The notes under the pieces are model-generated. The model was given only the letters and a program-made list of their open reading frames with translations. It did not search any database and was not told the DNA's origin. Below are positions 1 through 10,398 of a DNA stretch of 64,000 bases, piece by piece; within the stretch, counting starts at the first letter, position 1, and each line of letters starts with the position of its first letter. The stretch covers positions 1 through 64,000 of the forward strand of contig JAMWFC010000058.1 of the NCBI GenBank assembly GCA_027475525.1, written 5' to 3'. Both the position numbers and the translations under genes were made by a program. Source of the stretch: Macrolepiota albuminosa (taxonomy: Eukaryota; Basidiomycota; Agaricomycetes; Agaricales; Agaricaceae).

Positions 1-1370
1 AGTCCAAGATAAGCGCTTCATCTCCATGATCCTCATCACTCATCTCCTCGATGGCGCCGGAAAACACTCGCAAGGGTCGTCGCTAACGTAAGGTCGCTTT
101 CTGGGTCCTGGCTTCTGGAATTTCCCCCGGGGGAACGTTGGTACCGTTCTCCTGACACCTGAGTTAGGGTCGCTAATAGTTAGCGTTGTTTCGTCTTCAG
201 ACGTCGTCTTGACTACTGATCAGGCTAAGACGTTGAAGGGCCTCCCTAATAATAAGTCGTAAGCAGGCGATCTAAGAATGTGGATTTGAAGGTAAAACGT
301 AAGATCGCCAACAGCACATGGCACGTTACGGGCCATTCCCAAGGATCGATCAATAGTGCCATTAGCGCTTTGCATATTAAGAATGATGGTCGGATCGTAA
401 ATGATGCCAAGCTTGTTAGCAACGTCGGCAGCCATTGAAATAATCTGTGATCCGCTGTCCACGATAGACTCTATCTCGCTTTTTCCATTAACTGTCAACA
501 TAATCAAGCGAATCGCGTGAGAGTCTTGGGCTACAGTGAGGACGGCAGGATCATCGCTAGATCTTAGCGACTTAAGGTAGGTTTCGACCGGGTCAATGGA
601 CGTAGCTTCTTTGGGTGGCACGGCCTCTTCTTTGATTTCCGGTGCTACCGTCTCTGTTATGTACGCGAATCCAGGTAGCGCGTCGTCGCATTCGTCCACC
701 GCCGTTACATTGTTAGCTACATTTCGTCAAGGGATAACCGCCGTACGCATCTGATTCCTGATGTCTGGCGCCACACTGCATAGCTCCCCTACCGACATCG
801 TGACTTGACTTTTCATAATACGATTGAATACTTGCTTGGATTTTTCTATGTCGTAGATTGGTGCCGTTGGTCGGTAGCCTCCTGCTGGCTTGTCTGGCGC
901 CCCAAAGTTTTGATTGACAGGCGGAGCGTAGTTACTGGCAAGTCCTGAATACAGGTGTAGTGGCGGTTCCGTGCTAGCTGATGCTTTGGCTGTATCAGGT
1001 GTGTCGTCATTGATGCTGGGATTCAAGGGCTTTGCTGGTGCTGGATCTGATGTAGCGCCTGAGGGTCTATAGTCTTTCAACGGTTGCTTGCTCTTTTTAA
1101 TCTCGACACCGTCGAAAACCTGATTCTTTAGCGACTTTAGCTCCCTTTCCAATGTCTCGATCCTCTCCTCTCGTGACAACGTCGGTCGCTCGCTAACAGC
1201 ATTAAGCTGGAGTACTTCATGGATTAGCGCCTGTTGTGGAGTTGCCTCTGCCTTCGTTGTGGCCGTACTATTGAGGTTGCCCATCGCTAAGTTCCCAGGG
1301 TTTCGTCGGTGCTATTCATCAATTCGTCCCTGGAAAGTCCGGTGCTTGGGATATAGAGGGATGTTAGCGT
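1..1370 (-). pseudogene. Gag C-terminus, aspartic protease and start of pol of the old element
   Basis: Read from 1370 leftward, the sequence gives the gag spacer and C-terminal region, then a retropepsin-like aspartic protease with the active-site motif VDSGSQIIS (near 440-465) and the flap-side LLLGRPF motif near 230. Upstream of position 120 it matches the linker before reverse transcriptase in the inner element. Stops interrupt the frame at 1312-1314 (Trp to TAG), 727-729 (Arg to TGA) and 220-222 (Arg to TGA), judged against the inner element's intact protein. This is an aligned relic, not an expressed gene. The remaining pol lies outside the window. Confidence 0.85.
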
Positions 1371-2321
1371 TGATGACGCCCAAAGTTTGGTCAGTAACAA
1401 ATGTAGCAATTGTGTTACCGTACCAAGAGTGTGCGTTGGGCGCGCTATAAGTGTGTTGAGGAGTCCCGGGCAGGTCCCAGAGAACGCGTCTGTGAAAAAA
1501 AGTAAAAGTCGGTAACGGGGTCGGCAAGTGGTAAGCGCTAAGGTAAAGCGCCTAAGGAAAATGCGGTAAGTAAACACGGCAAGGTCAACGGCAAGAGCGC
1601 GGTAAGCTTAGCGAGGTCTAAGCGTCGATAGTGCCTGCCGTAGTTGCAAGGCGCGAGTATGTCGAGTGTTGGCGAACGTCTGCAACTGCCGATGAGTTTT
1701 GACGTTGCCGACCGTAGCGTAAATGAGCTCTTGAGCGTAAGGGAGACTGAGGAAAGGGGAGTAAACTGTGGTCTATTCGTCTGATGATGTATGTACAAGT
1801 CGGTAAGTAATATATATACTACAAGGAGTTCACCATCGCCAGTGGCTAATGACGCCAGAGTGCGGTAAACTGGAAAATTTCAAAGGGGTAGCTCCAACGG
1901 TTTCAGATCCCTACCGTCCATTCAAGAGCCTTAGCGACGCCAGGCGACAGATCGCGAAGCTAAACCATCACTCCATCACCCTTCTGTCTGTCAGAACACC
2001 TAAGCGACGTTGGGCGCCAAATCGAGACGGTAAGCGGTGTCAGACGCCAAGGTCAAACGCCAAGCTGTCCGTCAGTTTTTGATAGATCATCAGGCTTCTC
2101 GCTAGGCGCTGTCGTCAGTGACTGATGCCATCTGTCAGTTGTCATTCTGTCTGCCGATCGGCGCTATCACTGATTGGATCTGCTTCTTGCCGTGCGCGGC
2201 CGTCGGGAATGGCTTAAAATGGGTAGAACGCGTGCGCTAAGTTCGGAACGAGTGCGGCAAGGTTTCCGGAGCCGGTGCCGAGCCTGCCGTTGATGCGCCT
2301 AACCTGTATAGGGTCCTATCA
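1371..2321 (-). repeat. 3' LTR of the young element
   Basis: It begins TGATGACGCC and ends CCTATCA, and repeats at 8022-8972 with two mismatches. The left flank is GCGT (1367-1370). Confidence 0.95.
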
Positions 2322-2332
2322 TCTCCCCCCAA
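2322..2332 (-). other. Polypurine tract of the young element
   Basis: The minus strand reads TTGGGGGGAGA directly against the 3' LTR, the expected plus-strand DNA primer site. Confidence 0.7.
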
Positions 2333-2491
2333 CTGAAAAATTGACTGTCCTCAGTCACCAAATAAGGCTACCGTTACCGCTTTTGTGACAAGTGGTCCGT
2401 GCGTTCTTGAGATTTGGTTTATAGTCCTGGCGCATGAGTATGGACTTCGTTTCTCCTCCACATCTTTACCTGGCGCTCCAATAAAAAAAAT

Positions 2492-4167
2492 ATGTCTTTT
2501 CGAATTCCAACTCCGCCCCCTGTTCCTTCCCAAGCTGCCCAAGAAGCCGCCTACGCTTACATAGCGAAGGCCAATAATTTCATTCGACATATCGAGGGCG
2601 TTGGCGCCGAGGCGCCCCAAAAATTGGTCGTTGGCGTGATGAAGCTCTTGGAGCGCTGGTACGAGGTACGCGTCCTTGGCGTTGGGTGGGAGCGTGAGAT
2701 CGAAGTGCGGGAATGGTGCCGTGCTCGGTATGTTGACAATCTTGGCGCCGAGTGGTTAGCGCCTTTCTCTCGTTTTGTACGTTGCTTTTGCTGCCTGTCG
2801 TGTCGCTTGCTGATCGAATTGCCAGGCGCCTCCTCCCGTCCCCACCATCGAAGATGAGTTGGAGGACATTCTTTCTGGCGCGTTGCCGATGACCGTAAGC
2901 GCGTCGGCAACCGAGTGAGTATCTCCTGACCTTTCCTTCCTTAGCTATGGACTGAACTATCCCCTCGTAGCAAGCAAGAGGTACTAGAGCCCCTTGCTCG
3001 ATTGCAGATCGAGCAAGAGCAGGAGGAGGCTGCCGCTGCCGCTGCCGCACACTCCTTGGCGGTGGCAAGGGCCGAGCTCGCCAAGGAGCAAAAGAAGGAG
3101 TCTGTTGCCGAGGGTTCTAGCAAGGGGTCTCGCGCCGGCAGTGTTCAGAGCCCCACACTGCCGGCAGGCACACAGGGTTCACCTTCAAAGCCTGGCAAGG
3201 CTTTGAAGAAAAAGGTGAGTTTCCTGGTGTTGGCGTCTCTCCTTACCGACTGTGACTTTTGCTAGTCTCGCAAGGGGAAGGGCCCTCAATACGAGGTATG
3301 CCGTAGTAATTCTTTGCCGACTCTCTGCTGACTCTCTCCCAGCTCCCTAGCCAGACAACTTTCGACGACAAGGAGTTGAAGGGTTTGCTCTTGCCGCGCC
3401 GGGATGACGTCGTAATGGACGAGGGTATTGAGGGAGGAGTGGAGCTGCCGGAAATGAAGAACAAGCGCACAGCTTCCCTGGCGACGCGCCAGGAGTTCAA
3501 AGATTCTCGTGGAGCGGTAAGTTGTCTTAGCCTTTTTCGTATGACTTTTGTTCTCAAGCATGGGTAGTGTGACAAATGCTGGGCCGACAACGACCCCGAA
3601 AGTTGCTGGTTCCCCACTGGCGCCCAACCATGTTACCGCTGCGGCACTCTCAAGCGTGCCTGTACGATCGACGGCGCCAAGAGTCGTGAACGTGGCGGCG
3701 CGCCTGATGTCTTTGTCGAGAAGACCTTTTCCCGGGCGGTTTTGGTCAAGCGGGCGAGGGAGTTTGTGGAGAGGGAACGTAGCGAGGTTGCCGCTGGGAG
3801 AGCGGCGAAGATCAGCAAGTCCTCCTTGGCGCTGCCGACGCGTCAAGGAGATGAATCGGAATCGGTCGGCAAGCGCGGCGCTGGCGAGCGCCAAGAAAAG
3901 CGCAAGGCCTCCTCCCCAAGCAAGGGCAAGGGTAAGGCCAAGCGCGTACGCATCGAGTCGCCCCCCTCCTCTCCAACTGCTGAGGACACGGAAATGAGGG
4001 AGCTTGGAGAGGCCCTTGCCGCCAGTCGCCTCCCTCCCGTTAGCGGTGAGGCTGGCCCCAGCCGCCTACTATCCCCTCTCGTCTTGCCTGAGAACGTGCC
4101 TGCCGACGTTTCGACTGCTGGCGCCCCGGGCGATGAAGGTGATGTCGTCATGAAATATAGGGACTGA
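2492..4167 (+). CDS. Intron-containing gene in antisense inside the young element; cysteine-cluster protein
   Basis: Six exons can be followed in one protein: MSFRIPTPPPVP start at 2492; then segments around 2826-2915, 2946-3212, 3266-3297, 3342-3518 and 3569-4167, separated by introns of about 30-90 nt with GT/AG ends. The last exon opens with a cysteine motif of spacing CX2CX8CX8CX2CX6C (begins CDKCWADNDPESC near 3571), resembling a fungal zinc-binding cluster though not the canonical Zn2Cys6 spacing. Around it are an alanine/glutamine-rich helix (3000-3110), a basic stretch KGKGKAKRVR and an acidic tail, suggesting a nuclear, nucleic-acid-binding protein; function unknown. The final residues and stop are read from the antisense of the RT fragment. 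Expression is inferred from intact splice-compatible frames only. Confidence 0.6.
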
Positions 4168-5353
4168 GTTTGTCCAGCCCATCGGCAAGGTAACTAGGCG
4201 CAAGGCGCCAAACGGAGTTTGAAAGGTAGTGAGATCCCGGGAAGATTTGTCCAGCCCATCGGCAAGGTAACTAGGCGCAAGGCGCCAAACGGAGTTTGAA
4301 AGGTAGTGAGATCCCGGGAAGAAGGGTGTATCAAGCGTTCATCGTAGCCAACGTAGAGATCAAGGTGGCGCCACAGATACGCCCGGCAAAGGACTCGGCA
4401 AAGTGGTCAGGGAAAGGCGGTACGCCAGAGTGTCGAATGGTAACTCTGTTCAGCGGCTCGAGACTGTGGACTATGCGGAGGTTGCCGTTCTTTTTGAGGA
4501 CGCAAAACCAACGAGAGCGGTAAGAACTATTGGAAGGCTCGTAGACGCCAGCCTGTATCTTGGTCCTAATAATTTGGCAGACCTCGGCTTCGATTCCAGG
4601 CGGTAGCGGTCGGTTGTGCTCAGTCCACGGCACATGAGGAATAGTCGGGATGACGACAGGCGGGAAGAAATCTGTACGTAGACTGCCGCGTTCTGAGTCC
4701 TCCCAAGCAAAGGCTTTGTCTTGCTTAGCGACGAGATCGGTAAGGACGTTCAACTCATCCTTGGTCAAAAATCCTGTGTCGTGCTCCTTGGCGAACTGCT
4801 GCTGGCGCTCCATGGTAAAACGTCCTGTGGGCTGAAAGGGTGGCGGATTCGGTGATAAGGTCGGTATGTCGGCAAGAGGGTCGCCAATGATCTGGCGCTC
4901 GATTCTGAAAGTCTCGGGAGAGTGCGTAGCGATGGGTTTTGTTTTAAGCGCAACTGGCTTATATTTCTTTTTGACTTGTACCCCTTTCCTTTTGGGAGCG
5001 TTAGCTTGGTTATATACAGAGGTGGAAAGGGGAACTGTAGCCTGAGGAGCGGCAAGTCCAAGAACGGCAGGAGACGAGGCTCCAGGAAGAGTAGTGAGAT
5101 AAGTATCGGTAGACGCAATATTTTGAAAAGACTCGGAAGCGGTAAGGTACAAGTAGGCAAGAGAGGAGTCGGTAATGTTTTGATTTTTCTGGGAAATCTC
5201 TGCGTCGGTAGCGGGTAAAGTAGTTAAAACGTCTTCGGCAAGAAAAGCAGTAGACATAACATTTACAAGACCAGTTGAATGGTCATATTCTAGCGTTAGC
5301 GCCACATCTCCGTGATCGTCGCCAATCACCTCCTCGATGGTCTGTGAAAACAC
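4140..5353 (-). pseudogene. Truncated reverse transcriptase start of the young element
   Basis: After a long linker (IEEVIGDDHGD motif near 5330) the frame reaches the RT N-terminus: RWFCVLKKNGNLRIVHSLEPLN near 4510. A one-base loss near 4368 shifts the frame; beyond it the family motifs DLYVGYDERL, TTFQTPFGALRLVTLPMGWTN and SVPIFHDD are readable, once the 77-bp duplication at 4169-4322 is collapsed. Homology stops near 4140, before the YxDD motif. No palm active site, RNase H or integrase follows. The broken pol makes the element non-autonomous. Confidence 0.8.
4169..4322. repeat. 77-bp perfect tandem duplication A
   Basis: Copies 4169-4245 and 4246-4322, in the RT fragment of the young element. 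One copy plus one base restores the minus-strand RT frame. Confidence 0.97.
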
Positions 5354-7767
5354 CTGTGGGGTCGTTCGTTGGCGTGTTGGTCGGTAAACTCCGGTGGCTT
5401 AGCGAGGGCGCCTTTTCGTTGTCCTCTAGGGAACGTTGGCACCGTCCGTCGGATTCCGGAATTGGGGTCGCTAATTGTGAGGGTCGTTTCCTCGTCGGTA
5501 ACTGTCTTGACGACTGATCGCGCCAAGACGTCGAAAGGTCTGCCGAGTAATAAGTCGTATGCTGGGGAGCGTAAGATGTGTATCTGAAGGTAAAATGTAA
5601 TGTCGCCAAGGGTGCACGGCACATTCTTGGCGAGGCCTAGGGATCTGTCCACCGTACTGTTAGCGCTCTGCATGTTTAGTATAACGGTAGGGTCGTAAAT
5701 AAGGCCTAGATCGTTAGCGACTTCAGCTGCCATGGAAATGATCTGAGACCCGCTATCCACAATTGCCTCTACTTCGTGCTTGTTGTCTACGGTTAGCGCT
5801 ACCGAGCGGATAGCGTGCGATTCTTGAGCGACGGTAAGGATTGCTGGGTCTTCGCCGTGGTCGACTGACCTAAGGTAGGTCTCCACTGGGTCCACAGAGG
5901 TGGCGTTAGCGATGGGGTCGGCAAGAGTGTCTTCAGTGTCGGGAGGGTCGATGGTAACAGAGAAACCAGGAAGCGCGTCGTCGAGTTCATCAACTTCGGC
6001 AACGGCTGTCGCCAAGGGTCGTCGGGGAGTGACTGCCGTCTTGACCTGGTTGCGGACGTCGGGAGCAATACTACAAAGTTCTTCTACTGACAAGGTGACG
6101 GCAGTTTTCATGATACGGTTAAAAACGTGGTTAGATTTCTCTATGTCGAAAATTGGCGCGGTAGGTCGGTAGCCACCCTCAGGACGTTTCTCGGGAGCGG
6201 CAAAGTTTCGTTGTGCGGGAGCATGATATCGGTCGGGAATCCCTGAGTAGGGATGGAGAGGCGGCAAAGGCGGTTCGGGAGCGGTAGCGGTCGACGATGG
6301 TTCTGAAGCAGGAGCAGGGGCAGTGGCAGGAGGTGCGGCAGGAGCAGGTGTCGGTAACTTGCTAGCGGGAGGCATTGGCTTATATCCTTTAAGAGGTTGT
6401 TTGGGCTGCTTAACTTCAACCCCATCAAAGACCTGATTCTTAAGCGAATCCAACTCCTGTTGGAGCTTGGCGATACGCTCTTCCCGCGAGAAAGTAGGAT
6501 GGTCGCCAACGCTGTCGAAGTGTAAGACCTCGTGAATCATCTGTTGTTGGGTCGCCTGTTCGGGGTCGGGGTTGGCGTTGCCAGATAGCGTGCCGGTAAC
6601 GATTTGTCCTGGATTGCGCCTATGCCATTCATCTACCCGCTCCTGGAAGGACTTCTTGTCTGGGTAGTTGGGGATGGTGGCGCCAGTGGTAAGAACTATC
6701 TTGCCGTCGATAGCCCGTCGAATTCTACCTTGGCGAACGTAATTCTCGAGGGTAGCGCAGCGTCCTCTAGTCATGGTGTGGCCAATTTCCCCACAGAAGT
6801 GGCAAGGGCCAGGTGCGGGTACGTTAGCGGGTCGGTTAGCCGTGAGGTTGGTGGTAATCATGGTTTCGATACGGGTCATAGCGGAAGCGACAGCGGCGGT
6901 AATAGCAGCATTGAGCTCCTCTTTCTTAACGAAGTCGGCAACAGGAGGCGGGATGGGAATGATACCGTTAGTTCGCTCAGGTGGTGGGCTCGTCCTAGCG
7001 CGCTGCAGTCCAACGCCAGTGTCCGTTCCCTTGAGAACCCATTTACCGGCTTCAAAGACGTCGGCAACGTTATAGGGCTCGTCTGGGTGATGAGCCTGAT
7101 GAACTATCTCTAGGCGACGAGCAATACGAGTCCAAAGCGAAGTCGGGATGCCTTGTTGGAATAGGCGACGTTCCTCGTTAATATAGAGCTTGCCGTTCTG
7201 TACTAACCACCTAGCGATCTTCTGGAACTCGCGGTAATACGTGGAGAATGCGCCTAGCGACGATGTGCCACTGTCGAAAGATTCCTGAACTAGTTTCTGG
7301 AGCTCGTTTACCGTGTATCGGGTAGCCTCCTCGGCGCCAGGGTACAGCTGGATAACTGCCGTCTTCCAGTCCTCATACGAAGCGCCTTGAGCTGGAGCTG
7401 GCGGTGCGGCAGGGACAAAGGCGGCAAACTCGGTCAAACCTGTCCATGTCTCTGCCGTGTCATATGATACGTATCTTGCCGCGTACTCCTTCATCTGCGT
7501 ATGGTCGGTAATGTTACAATCCCTGAATAAATACTCCAACTCCTTAAAATACTGGGAGAGCTCCCGTGGCTTGGACTCGTCCCATTTCGGTGCCGAGAAG
7601 TGGTTGCGTGGCGGCATGCGTTGGACTTGTTGTTCCATAGCGACTGGGTTGGCGAGTTCGGTTAGCGGTTGTGGGGAAGGGGTTCTTGATATTGGCGACG
7701 GGGTGAGCGAAATGACGAGTTGTGAAAGCGGTGTTAAAGGAGTGATGGGGGTAACTGATTGCGGCAA
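5326..7767 (-). CDS. Gag-protease polyprotein of the young element (813 aa)
   Basis: The frame is uninterrupted. Order: a Pro/Thr/Ser-rich N-terminus, a capsid-type retrotransposon gag domain (about residues 50-250), a zinc knuckle CHFCGEIGHTMTRGRC near residues 323-338 with the spacing CX2CX4HX6C, a Pro/Ala-rich linker, then a retropepsin domain with VDSGSQIIS near residue 670 and LLLGRPF near residue 745. It would form the virus-like particle and process it. The next frame, carrying reverse transcriptase, overlaps its end by 28 nt (5326-5353), so pol would need a ribosomal frameshift, unless a base has been lost there as at other places in this sequence. Unlike its relative around it, it has no stops. 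Confidence 0.9.
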   Translation of the reverse strand: MPQSVTPITPLTPLSQLVISLTPSPISRTPSPQPLTELANPVAMEQQVQRMPPRNHFSAPKWDESKPRELSQYFKELEYLFRDCNITDHTQMKEYAARYVSYDTAETWTGLTEFAAFVPAAPPAPAQGASYEDWKTAVIQLYPGAEEATRYTVNELQKLVQESFDSGTSSLGAFSTYYREFQKIARWLVQNGKLYINEERRLFQQGIPTSLWTRIARRLEIVHQAHHPDEPYNVADVFEAGKWVLKGTDTGVGLQRARTSPPPERTNGIIPIPPPVADFVKKEELNAAITAAVASAMTRIETMITTNLTANRPANVPAPGPCHFCGEIGHTMTRGRCATLENYVRQGRIRRAIDGKIVLTTGATIPNYPDKKSFQERVDEWHRRNPGQIVTGTLSGNANPDPEQATQQQMIHEVLHFDSVGDHPTFSREERIAKLQQELDSLKNQVFDGVEVKQPKQPLKGYKPMPPASKLPTPAPAAPPATAPAPASEPSSTATAPEPPLPPLHPYSGIPDRYHAPAQRNFAAPEKRPEGGYRPTAPIFDIEKSNHVFNRIMKTAVTLSVEELCSIAPDVRNQVKTAVTPRRPLATAVAEVDELDDALPGFSVTIDPPDTEDTLADPIANATSVDPVETYLRSVDHGEDPAILTVAQESHAIRSVALTVDNKHEVEAIVDSGSQIISMAAEVANDLGLIYDPTVILNMQSANSTVDRSLGLAKNVPCTLGDITFYLQIHILRSPAYDLLLGRPFDVLARSVVKTVTDEETTLTISDPNSGIRRTVPTFPRGQRKGALAKPPEFTDQHANERPHRCFHRPSRR

Positions 7768-8000
7768 AGTAAAGGGCGACGCTAAGGGGTCGTCGGCGCT
7801 ATAATCGAGGGAATGCGGGAAGAGATCAGGAAAAGCGTCTACAGTGGCGTTCTGTAGTTCCTGTGCGAGAGAGAGACCCGGTAAGGCACCAGGTGGTTGT
7901 GGAGTTGATGGGTGAGAAGGAGCAATGCCTTCTGCCGACTGCTCTAGCAGGCGGCGCCTACGCTGAAGACGGGTTTCTGGCGGAATTCTGCCCTAGAGAT

Positions 8001-8018
8001 CCCTCGCGGTGGGCTCCA
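8001..8018 (-). other. Primer-binding site of the young element
   Basis: Three bases inside the 5' LTR, the minus strand reads TGGAGCCCACCGCGAGG, identical to the site in the old element. TGG pairs with a tRNA CCA end. Confidence 0.75.
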
Positions 8019-8021
8019 ATT

Positions 8022-8972
8022 TGATGACGCCCAAAGTTTGGTCAGTAACAAATGTAGCAATTGTGTTACCGTACCAAGAGTGTGCGTTGGGCGCGCTATA
8101 AGTGTGTTGAGGAGTCCCGGGCAGGTCCCAGAGAACGCGTCTGTGAAAAAAAGTAAAAGTCGGTAACGGGGTCGGCAAGTGGTAAGCGCTAAGGTAAAGC
8201 GCCTAAGGAAAATGCGGTAAGTAAACACGGCAAGGTCAACGGCAAGAGCGCGGTAAGCTTAGCGAGGTCTAAGCGTCGATAGTGCCTGCCGTAGTTGCAA
8301 GGCGCGAGTATGTCGAGTGTTGGCGAACGTCTGCAACTGCCGATGAGTTTTGACGTTGCCGACCGTAGCGTAAATGAGCTCTTGAGCGTAAGGGAGACTG
8401 AGGAAAGGGGAGTAAACTGTGGTCTATTCGTCTGATGATGTATGTACAAGTCGGTAAGTAATATATATACTACAAGGAGTTCACCGTCGCCAGTGGCTAA
8501 TGACGCCAGAGTGCGGTAAACTGGAAAATTTCAAAGGGGTAGCTCCAACGGTTTCAGATCCCTACCGTCCATTCAAGAGCCTTAGCGACGCCAGGCGACA
8601 GATCGCGAAGCTAAACCATCACTCCATCACCCTTCTGTCTGTCAGAACACCTAAGCGACGTTGGGCGCCAAATCGAGACGGTAAGCGGTGTCAGACGCCA
8701 AGGTCAAACGCCAAGCTGTCCGTCAGTTTTTGATAGATCATCAGGCTTCTCGCTAGGCGCTGTCGTCAGTGACTGATGCCATCTGTCAGTTGTCATTCTG
8801 TCTGCCGATCGGCGCTATCACTGATTGGATCTGCTTCTTGCCGTGCGTGGCCGTCGGGAATGGCTTAAAATGGGTAGAACGCGTGCGCTAAGTTCGGAAC
8901 GAGTGCGGCAAGGTTTCCGGAGCCGGTGCCGAGCCTGCCGTTGATGCGCCTAACCTGTATAGGGTCCTATCA
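8022..8972 (-). repeat. 5' LTR of the young element
   Basis: It has the same 951-bp sequence as 1371-2321. The right flank is GCGT (8973-8976), matching the left flank of the other LTR. Promoter function for the minus-strand transcript is inferred from position. Confidence 0.95.
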
Positions 8973-10217
8973 GCGTCCGAGGGTAGGATTATTTTACCGT
9001 CAGCACCCCGATGCGCTCTTCCTTGGCGTAGATACTGTTCAAGGATAGCGCAGCGCCCTCGAGTCATCGTATGTCCCGCCTCACCACAGAAGTGACAAAG
9101 CCCAGGTTGCATATTACCTCGTGGCGCATTAAGGCTAGTCGAAATTAACGTTTCCAATTTGCTCATAACACTTGCAACGGCCATGTTGACTGCGTTTTCT
9201 AGATCCTTCTTCTTAACAAAGCCTCCCTGGTTGTTAGTCGCGCTAGGTGCTGGTGCCACAATGGGTGGCGCCTTTCCTGATCCTTCTTCTTAACAAAGCC
9301 TCCCTGGTTGTTAGTCGCGCTAGGTGCTGGTGCCACAATGGGTGGCGCCTTTCCTCGTTATCAGTACTCAAAGGTCGCTGGAAGGGGATGCCAGTATCCG
9401 TTCCTTTTAGTATCCATTTACCTGCTTCAAAGACGTCTTCTATATCGTAGGGTTCCTCGGGATGGTGGTCGGACTTAAGAATTTCTAAGCAACGTGCTAT
9501 TCGAGTCCATAACGATGTCAGAATCCCTTGTTGGAACAGGCGCCGTTCCTCGTTCCTGTAGAGTTTGCCGTTCTGTACTAGCCATCGTGCAATTCACTGG
9601 AAATCTCGATAATAAGTAGATAGCATGCCTAACGTATAAATGCCCGTTGCAAAGGTATCCTGTACCAGTTTCTGGATTTCAAGGACTGTATAGCGTGTGG
9701 ACTCTTCAGCGCCAGGGTACAATTTAATGATCGCCTTTTTCCATTCCTCGTAGGTAAACAGTCTTGGCACCGCATCTTGTGTTAATCCTTGAAACTCGTC
9801 CAGTCCTGTCCAAGATTCCGCAGTATCGTATGAAACGTATCTGGCGGCATATTCTTTCATTTGCGTGTTGTCGGTGACTCGGCAGTTGCATAATAAATAT
9901 TCCAATTCTCGGAAATACTGTGTTAGCTCGCGAGGCTTCGTCTCGTCCCATTTTGGCGACAAGAAGTGGTTTCTTGGTGGCATGCGTGGTGTGTTTGCCT
10001 GCTCCATATTAGCTGGCGTCAACGTTGTGGTAGGAATAGTGGTGTTAGTGGTAGTTTTGCTTGGCGTGGTCGTAGTCGGTACTGGCTCAGGTAGTTCTGA
10101 ATCGCTAGGTTCTGGCGATAATGACCTAGACAGCTCTTCCAAAGGAGTAAGTGGTGTATGGTTTTCACCTGCTAAGTATTCAAACGGTTGGGAAAATGGG
10201 AAGAAGCTTTCAGCCAA
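8973..10217 (-). pseudogene. Gag N-terminal half of the old element
   Basis: The start codon at 10217 opens a gag protein with a Pro/Thr/Ser-rich N-terminus and a capsid-like region very close to the inner element's gag (motifs MPPRNHF, YAARYVSYDTAE and ELQKLVQ-like). A stop at 9594-9596 replaces an arginine. A 77-bp tandem duplication at 9202-9355 breaks the frame; collapsing it and adding one base restores it. Near 9087-9040 there is a zinc knuckle of unusual spacing, CX2CX4HX6C (CHFCGEAGHTMTRGRC). The protein is cut at 8973 by the nested insertion and resumes at 1370. Confidence 0.85.
9202..9355. repeat. 77-bp perfect tandem duplication B
   Basis: Copies 9202-9278 and 9279-9355, in gag of the old element. 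One copy plus one base restores the frame. Confidence 0.97.
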
Positions 10218-10375
10218 GCTATCTGGAGCGGCTTCAAGTTCCTGATCTAAAGTCTGCCTCGGTAGCGTGCCTGGTAAGTGTGGTGACTAAGTCAATGTTT
10301 GTTCAAACGCGCTCTCCAATAGGAGGCGGCGCTGTTGCTGGGCTTGAGTTTCCGGCGGAATTCTGCCTTAATAGA

Positions 10376-10395
10376 ACCCCTCGCGGTGGGCTCCA
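10376..10395 (-). other. Primer-binding site of the old element
   Basis: Just inside the LTR, the minus strand reads TGGAGCCCACCGCGAGG, beginning with the TGG complementary to a tRNA CCA tail. The same 17 bases occupy the same place in the inner element (8001-8018), although the surrounding sequences differ. That conservation supports a tRNA primer site. I could not name the tRNA. Confidence 0.7.
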
Positions 10396-10398
10396 AAA

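Larger units (their letters stand above)
1371..8972 (-). mobile_element. Young Ty3/Gypsy-derived element with truncated pol and an antisense passenger gene
   Basis: The unit has two 951-bp LTRs (1371-2321 and 8022-8972) differing at only two positions that I can find (1835/8486 and 2197/8848). GCGT stands immediately outside both ends as target duplication, a primer site lies next to the right LTR and a purine tract next to the left LTR, so it is structurally complete and recently inserted. Inside, read on the minus strand, come gag-protease (7767-5326) and the first part of reverse transcriptase (to about 4140). The rest of RT, RNase H and integrase are absent. In their place a plus-strand gene with introns (2492-4167) occupies the 3' third. 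It would need enzymes from another element to move. Confidence 0.9.

Noticed and set aside
1849..2082. 77-codon plus-strand frame in the LTRs of the young element (also 8500-8733)
   Set aside because: It occurs in both LTRs with no protein feature; an accidental frame is more likely.
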